DNA of 64,000 nucleotides. Source: an uncultured Marinococcus sp. GTDB taxonomy: Bacteria > Bacillota > Bacilli > Bacillales > Marinococcaceae. The stretch covers positions 372,001-436,000 of the forward strand of contig NZ_CANLSU010000003.1 of the NCBI RefSeq assembly GCF_947493875.1, read 5' to 3'. Below the pieces are notes generated by a model. The model saw only the letters and a program-made list of their open reading frames with translations, searched no databases and was not told where the DNA came from. Below, piece by piece: positions 60,045 through 64,000 of the stretch (position 1 is its first letter; the number at the start of each line of letters is the position of its first letter). Position numbers and translations under genes: made by a program.

Positions 60045-61019
60045 ATGAAAAAAATACTGGTTATTCACACAGGCGGCACGATCGCCATGACCCAGACGGA
60101 GGAAAGCGGCGTGGAACCGGGGCTTCACAATCCGTTAAGCCACTGGAGCCGTATTGCCAATCAAATTGCTGAAATTGTGACGAGCGATTTCCTGCATCTG
60201 CCGTCCCCTCACATTACTCCGGAGCACATGCTTTCTTTGCACGAGCATATGCTTGAGAAGCTTTCCGAGGATACATATGACGGCGTCGTTATTACCCACG
60301 GCACCGACACCCTGGAAGAAACCGCCTACGCGCTCGATCTTTTTCACGACAAAGACCTGCCGGTGGTAGTGACGGGTGCTATGCGCTCAAGCAATGAGAT
60401 CAGCGCTGACGGCCCTCAGAATTTCCTTGCAGCAGTCCGCACCGCCGCAAGTGATAAAGCCCGGAACATCGGTGTTCTCGTCGTTTTAAACGAAGAGATT
60501 CATTCTGCAAAAAACGTGACAAAAACCCACTCATCCAACATCGCCACTTTTCAGAGTCCGCAATATGGGCCACTCGGCTTTGTGACAAACAACGAAATAT
60601 TTATTCATCACTATCCGGTGAGCCGGGAGCATTTTTCACCGGTCCATATGAACAAGAAGGTACTCCTCTTAAAAATGGCAGCCGGCATGGATGCTGCTTT
60701 ACTTTCCCCGCTGCTTGACCAGCCTCTTGACGGTATTATCATCGAAGCATTCGGTCAGGGGAACATTCCTCCAACCATCGTGCCGCTGATTGAGGATTCG
60801 ATTGCCAAGCAGGTGCCTGTGGTTCTTGTCTCCCGCTGCCACAGCGGTGTGGTCCAGGCCACCTACAGCTACGAAGGAGGCGGCTACCAGCTGAAGCAAA
60901 AGGGCGTTATTTTTACGAACGGGCTGAACGGCCAGAAAGCGCGCCTGAAGCTGCTCGCTGCCCTGGATGAAAAGCGGCCGCTCGAAAACATACGCGACTG
61001 TTTTGAATATATTGAATAG
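60045..61019 (+). CDS. ansA: L-asparaginase, type I (cytoplasmic)
   Basis: 324-residue enzyme hydrolysing asparagine to aspartate and ammonia. The two catalytic threonine motifs are HTGGTIAM (about 8-15) and THGTDTLEET (about 84-93); GAMRSSNEISADGPQN supports the family. No signal peptide. Transcribed divergently from prsW, with GAGGAGG before the ATG. Ends at a strong shared terminator. Confidence 0.95.
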   Translation: MKKILVIHTGGTIAMTQTEESGVEPGLHNPLSHWSRIANQIAEIVTSDFLHLPSPHITPEHMLSLHEHMLEKLSEDTYDGVVITHGTDTLEETAYALDLFHDKDLPVVVTGAMRSSNEISADGPQNFLAAVRTAASDKARNIGVLVVLNEEIHSAKNVTKTHSSNIATFQSPQYGPLGFVTNNEIFIHHYPVSREHFSPVHMNKKVLLLKMAAGMDAALLSPLLDQPLDGIIIEAFGQGNIPPTIVPLIEDSIAKQVPVVLVSRCHSGVVQATYSYEGGGYQLKQKGVIFTNGLNGQKARLKLLAALDEKRPLENIRDCFEYIE

Positions 61020-61035
61020 CCTCCCCCTCCATATT

Positions 61036-61072
61036 AAAAAGCCACCAGTTTTTCAAAACGAAGTGGCTTTTT
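61036..61072. terminator. Bidirectional terminator overlapping the end of ypdA
   Basis: A 10-bp stem (61036-61045 with 61063-61072) with A-rich and T-rich ends. It contains the last codons of ypdA (stop at 61053), so the two converging genes share it. Confidence 0.8.
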
Positions 61073-62039
61073 TTCGTGCTATATTTTCCGCTATTTTTTC
61101 TCCATGAAAGCGCCCGTTTTCGATAAATATCTCGTTTGCTTCATCACCGGCAGCGATGACTCCGGCAATATAAATGTTTTCCCGGTTTGTTTCCATCGTT
61201 TCTTCGTCAAAGGACGGACGGCCCGACTGTTCATCAACGGCGATACCGAGCTGGCGGAAAAAAGCTCTTGATGGATGATAGCCGGTCATGGCGAAAACAA
61301 AGTCAGCAGGTACGGAGTGGGAGACGCCCCCCTGCTCATAAACAACCTGGTCAGGCTCAATACGCACCACGTCTGCTTCAAACTCCATATGGGCTGCACC
61401 GCGCCGGACCATTGCCTGAAAATCCGGAAGGATCCACGGCTTGATGCTTTTGGAATACGCCTCTCCCCGGTAGAGCACCGTCACCTGTGCGTTCACCTGC
61501 TCAAGGGCAAGAGCAGCATCCACAGCTGAATTTCTTCCGCCGATAATTACGACCTGCTGGTTAAAGTGAGGATGGGCTTCTTCAAAGTAATGCTTTACAT
61601 GCGGCAGGCTTTCTCCAGGCACGCCCATATGGTTTGGGTTATCGTAGTAGCCTGTGGCTATAATAACGTGAAGAGCTTCCCACTCCCGGGTCTCGCCCTG
61701 AAGCGTTTCGGTTTGAACCAGGTAGCCGTCGTCCGTTTCCTGGACCGTCTGTACTTCCTCATAGTTATAAATACGGAGTTTTTCCGCTTCCGCTACCTTG
61801 CGGTAATAAACCAGAGCCTCCTGGCGCCGGGGCTTTCGGTCTACCACCGGGAAGGGATGGCCGCCGATTTCGAGTTTATCCGCAGAGCTGAAAAACGTCT
61901 GATGGACGGGATACTCGTAAATGCTGTGAACGATATTTTTCTTTTCTATGATAGCCGCATCAATTCCCCTGCGCTTTAAAGCGATAGCTGCCGACAGACC
62001 GCATGGCCCGCCCCCAATAATAATTACTTGTTCCTTCAT
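61053..62039 (-). CDS. ypdA: Bacillithiol disulfide reductase YpdA (Bdr)
   Basis: 328-residue FAD/NADPH oxidoreductase. FAD motif GGGPCGLSAA (about 8-17, with the family's Cys), NADPH motif IGGRNSAVDAA, and FAMTGYHP. It reduces oxidised bacillithiol made by the BshA/BshB1 pathway encoded earlier in the window. ATG 62039 has AAAGGAG 7 bp before it; the ATG at 62045 is too close. Confidence 0.93.
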   Translation of the reverse strand: MKEQVIIIGGGPCGLSAAIALKRRGIDAAIIEKKNIVHSIYEYPVHQTFFSSADKLEIGGHPFPVVDRKPRRQEALVYYRKVAEAEKLRIYNYEEVQTVQETDDGYLVQTETLQGETREWEALHVIIATGYYDNPNHMGVPGESLPHVKHYFEEAHPHFNQQVVIIGGRNSAVDAALALEQVNAQVTVLYRGEAYSKSIKPWILPDFQAMVRRGAAHMEFEADVVRIEPDQVVYEQGGVSHSVPADFVFAMTGYHPSRAFFRQLGIAVDEQSGRPSFDEETMETNRENIYIAGVIAAGDEANEIFIENGRFHGEKIAENIARKKATSF

Positions 62040-62051
62040 ATTCATACTCCT

Positions 62052-62816
62052 TTATTCGCTGCTGAAATGGCTGTTTGTCAGCACAAACAGGTGTGTTTCC
62101 GCCGGGGCGCCGTGGCGCATCGGTATGCTGGTCGTGCCGTAGCCGTTGCTGATAAACAAAGACTGGGAGGTTTCATTATACCAGCCTCCCTTTAATTTCG
62201 GCCCCCAGCCAAACAGCCGGATCTGGCCGCCATGGGTGTGGCCGGTAAGCATATAGGCCGCACGTCCGGAAAAAGGGCCGTACCGGTAATATGCTTCCGG
62301 GTTGTGGGCGATAAGCAGGTCTGCCTCCGGCAGACCTGCCGGGTTACGGTAGGATTCGTAAAAGCGTTCCTCTCCGAAGGCAGCAATGGTAAAAGCACTT
62401 TCGTTCAACGTATACGCTTTTTTTTCGAGAATTTCGATTCCTTCCTGATGCAGCAGCGGCCTCAGCCATCTGCGGCCCACCTGCAGGTCATGGTTCCCCC
62501 AGACAAACAGGACCGGTGCATAGCTGCGGAGCAGGCGTAGATTCTGTCTGATACGTTCAGCCGGCACCCCGAGCTCGGCCAGGTCGCCGCCGATAATAAT
62601 CAGGTCAGGCTCCCGTTCGAGCTGCCGGAATAATGCAGGTGACACCCGCCGGCGGTGAATATCGGTAATGAAAAAGATGGAGCAGCCCTCCACCTCCGGC
62701 GGCAGATTCTTGTAATCAAGCTCATGAGTTCTCACTTTGTTCTGCCATGTTTCCTGCAGGACCCTGCCGGCATACAGCACAGAAAAAAGAAGAGGAGCCA
62801 GCAGCCATTTTTTCAT
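62052..62816 (-). CDS. Membrane-anchored metallophosphoesterase (YpbG-like)
   Basis: 254 residues. An N-terminal hydrophobic helix (about 4-20) serves as anchor or signal. Calcineurin-type metal motifs follow in order: ITDIH, GGDLAE, WGNHD, AHNPEAYY and TGHTHGGQ. Similar to YpbG/YkuE proteins; YkuE is a cell-wall-targeted phosphoesterase. Substrate unknown. 12 bp from ypdA on the same strand. Confidence 0.85.
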   Translation of the reverse strand: MKKWLLAPLLFSVLYAGRVLQETWQNKVRTHELDYKNLPPEVEGCSIFFITDIHRRRVSPALFRQLEREPDLIIIGGDLAELGVPAERIRQNLRLLRSYAPVLFVWGNHDLQVGRRWLRPLLHQEGIEILEKKAYTLNESAFTIAAFGEERFYESYRNPAGLPEADLLIAHNPEAYYRYGPFSGRAAYMLTGHTHGGQIRLFGWGPKLKGGWYNETSQSLFISNGYGTTSIPMRHGAPAETHLFVLTNSHFSSE

Positions 62817-62835
62817 GATGGAACCCCTCTTTTCC

Positions 62836-62863
62836 TTTATAAAATTTGAACGTTTCCGGACAA
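62836..62863 (-). promoter_or_regulatory. Promoter of the metallophosphoesterase gene
   Basis: On the minus strand TTGTCC (62863-62858), 16-bp spacer, TATAAA (62841-62836), just before AAAGGAAAAGAGGGG and the start codon at 62816. Confidence 0.6.
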
Positions 62864-62874
62864 TTTAAAAACGA

Positions 62875-62905
62875 GTATACGTATACCGTTTATCTCCGCT
62901 ATACT
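62875..62905 (+). promoter_or_regulatory. Palindrome and -10 upstream of a small membrane-protein gene
   Basis: GTATACGTATAC (62875-62886) is a perfect 12-bp palindrome. It lies where a -35 would be for the TATACT at 62900-62905, which itself lacks a good -35 hexamer. This is what an operator for an activator, or a repressor site, would look like; the protein is unknown. Confidence 0.4.
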
Positions 62906-62946
62906 TGTGTAAGGGAAAAATTGACCGGAAAGAAGGTATTTAAACG

Positions 62947-63153
62947 ATGGATCTTATTGTCTTTTTAGCAGGAGCCGCTTTATTTGGAGGAGGCTTTTTT
63001 TTGCTTTTATATTTTTTATTCAGAAAAAAACCGCTCACCTGGCCGTTTGTATTAATGATCTTTGGCGTGATCGCCTGCTTTGTCGGTCTTCTTCTGTCTT
63101 CACCGCTGACTGAAACAACCGCCGCGTTCATTTCTACTGAAACATACTTATGA
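62947..63153 (+). CDS. Small membrane protein of unknown function (68 aa)
   Basis: Two hydrophobic helices (about 3-25 and 32-52) separated by a short Arg-Lys-Lys-Pro turn, then a Thr-rich tail. GAAAGAAGG precedes the ATG and its own -10 lies upstream. Its last 20 bp overlap the 3' end of the converging gene on the other strand. No family recognised. Confidence 0.5.
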   Translation: MDLIVFLAGAALFGGGFFLLLYFLFRKKPLTWPFVLMIFGVIACFVGLLLSSPLTETTAAFISTETYL

Positions 63154-63424
63154 TAAACGGGGACGCCAGGGCGGTAATGACAATAAATATAAATGCAGCC
63201 AACAGCGTATGGGGAAGAGTCAGCATGGGGCTCTCTTCTTCATCGGGTTCTTCATCTTTTCCAGAGTAACGTGAACGTCTTGAAGCCTCCTGATTTTCCT
63301 CTTCATTTAAAGTCTCCCCGCCCATACTGCCCCGGCGGCGGCCGAGGCGGCTTCGTTCTGCGTCCGGATGCTTTGCATTTTCCTCCGCACCGGCGTTTCG
63401 CCTTTCCATGCGTGTTTTATTCAT
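63134..63424 (-). CDS. Small single-pass membrane protein, YpbE-like N-terminus without LysM
   Basis: 96 residues: a very hydrophilic region rich in Arg and Glu (1-65), then one membrane helix (about 70-92) at the C-terminus. The opening MNKTRMERRN resembles the start of B. subtilis YpbE, which is next to recQ/ypbD and continues after its membrane segment into a wall-binding LysM domain. Here translation stops four residues past the helix. It begins directly after recQ (1-bp gap), suggesting co-transcription. Could be a shortened YpbE or an unrelated protein. Confidence 0.5.
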   Translation of the reverse strand: MNKTRMERRNAGAEENAKHPDAERSRLGRRRGSMGGETLNEEENQEASRRSRYSGKDEEPDEEESPMLTLPHTLLAAFIFIVITALASPFIISMFQ

Positions 63425-63425
63425 G

Positions 63426-64000
63426 CTACGCTCTCTCCCTTCCGAAAAACAGCTCCTGCAGTCGTGCTTCCCACGGTGCTGTTTCTTGTTCTCTCTCTAC
63501 TCCCTGAGGCTCACGAAAAGGAATCCTGCCCCCGCACCTATCGCAGCAGGGCTCGGGACGTTTCCTTAAAGCTTCCCCAAAAACCTGCAGTAATAAACGT
63601 CTCCGGCAGGCTTCGTTATTTTCCAACCATTGTATCATAGCCTTGAGCTTTTTCTGCTTTTCAAACCATCGCTGCTGCACCTGCTTTTCCAATTCTTCAT
63701 GAAGCTCTCCCCGGCGCTTTCCTGGATATTTATCAAGATAGTACGCAAGAAACCGGGCAGCAGTTTCTGTCCATCCCATTCTATTTATCAGATCATCTGT
63801 TATTTCTCCACGGCTGCTTCCGGCTGCCGTTTCCAATGCAGGGCCGATTTCATTTACAGGGGGAAGCTCCGATTCCATCAGCATCTGCGGAATAATAATG
63901 TCTTCCTCCAGGTAGAGCACCGCTGCCCATGCCTGCCTTCCGTCCCTCCCTGCTCGCCCGATTTCCTGAATATACGATTCTGCGTCTTTTGGAAAATGAT
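63426..64000 (-). CDS. recQ: ATP-dependent DNA helicase RecQ (3' part, cut by window edge)
   Basis: The reading frame is open from the window edge. The first residues contain helicase motif VI (YIQEIGRAGRDG) around 63935-63970. The C-terminal zinc-binding domain follows, with CRRRLLLQVFGEAL and CCDRCGG. The chain ends soon after, so the HRDC domain of longer RecQ proteins is lacking, as in the short Bacillus RecQ. Unwinds DNA 3'-5' in repair and restart. Confidence 0.85.
   Translation of the reverse strand, partial: HFPKDAESYIQEIGRAGRDGRQAWAAVLYLEEDIIIPQMLMESELPPVNEIGPALETAAGSSRGEITDDLINRMGWTETAARFLAYYLDKYPGKRRGELHEELEKQVQQRWFEKQKKLKAMIQWLENNEACRRRLLLQVFGEALRKRPEPCCDRCGGRIPFREPQGVEREQETAPWEARLQELFFGRERA

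Noticed and set aside
1-64000. Mobile element, prophage or CRISPR array
   Set aside because: No transposase, integrase, att-like repeats or regularly spaced repeats were seen; gene order is essentially that of a conserved chromosome backbone.

Overview
The window is a contiguous piece of the chromosome of a low-GC Gram-positive bacterium, most likely a halophilic or alkaliphilic member of the Bacillaceae. The gene order follows the Bacillus subtilis region running from recQ through rpsA, cmk, der, gpsA, mtrAB, hepS-menG-hepT, ndk, cheR, the aro/trp/hisC/tyrA supraoperon, ypiA, dapB, the bacillithiol genes, cca, birA, dinG, aspB, asnS, dnaD and nth to ponA-recU. TRAP, three bacillithiol genes and a SAM-I riboswitch agree with this. 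Many proteins are rich in Asp and Glu, most strikingly the tail of the class A penicillin-binding protein, which suggests a salty habitat. I see no rRNA, tRNA, CRISPR array, insertion sequence or prophage. recQ runs off the right edge.

Layout. 1-3.95 kb: a phasin-like gene and an AarF/UbiB kinase gene, then (minus strand) a sulfurtransferase, yppE and an out-of-place RemA paralogue. 4.1-7.3 kb (plus): recU and ponA. 7.4-25.8 kb (minus): a long head-to-tail series dynA, ypoC, nth, dnaD, asnS, aspB, ypmB, ypmA, an MtaD-type deaminase, dinG, birA, cca, bshA, bshB1, mgsA, dapB, ypjD. 25.9-29.6 kb: a plus-strand YitT-family gene, then yugP, ypjA and ypiA on the minus strand. 29.6-29.85 kb: a compact candidate small-RNA gene with its own promoter and terminator and with catabolite-response-like sites. 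29.8-41.0 kb (minus): aroC-aroB-aroH-trpEDCFBA-hisC-tyrA, with a TRAP attenuator between aroH and trpE. 41.1-49.9 kb: cheR, a Pmp3-like gene, ndk, a quinone operon (hepS, menG, a UbiA-type prenyltransferase, mqnA, hepT), mtrB, folE, gpsA and plsY. 50-55.8 kb: der, fni, rpsA, plsC, cmk and a PilZ gene. 55.9-59.0 kb: a methionine operon under a SAM-I riboswitch. 59.1-64 kb: a small zinc-ribbon protein, prsW, ansA, ypdA (bdr), a metallophosphoesterase gene, two small membrane-protein genes and the 3' part of recQ.

How the parts work together. Chorismate made by the aro genes feeds tryptophan (trp genes, controlled by TRAP encoded at mtrB), tyrosine (aroH, tyrA, hisC) and, through MqnA, probably menaquinone by the futalosine route; the prenyl tail comes from HepS/HepT and the last methylation from MenG. 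GpsA, PlsY and PlsC together make phosphatidic acid. BshA, BshB1 and YpdA make and recycle bacillithiol. RecU and PonA link chromosome and cell-wall work, and DynA lies beside them.

Most interesting points: the candidate cre-associated C/U-rich small RNA at about 29.7 kb, a cre-like site on the ndk promoter, the second RemA-like protein, the futalosine-type menaquinone cluster in a Bacillus-like context, and a repeated absence of sporulation and other genes (spoIVA, hbs, sleB-ypeB, ypjB, qcrABC, aroA/aroE, panBCD) from positions where B. subtilis carries them. All functional calls rest on reading protein motifs, gene order and DNA signals by eye; no database search was possible.
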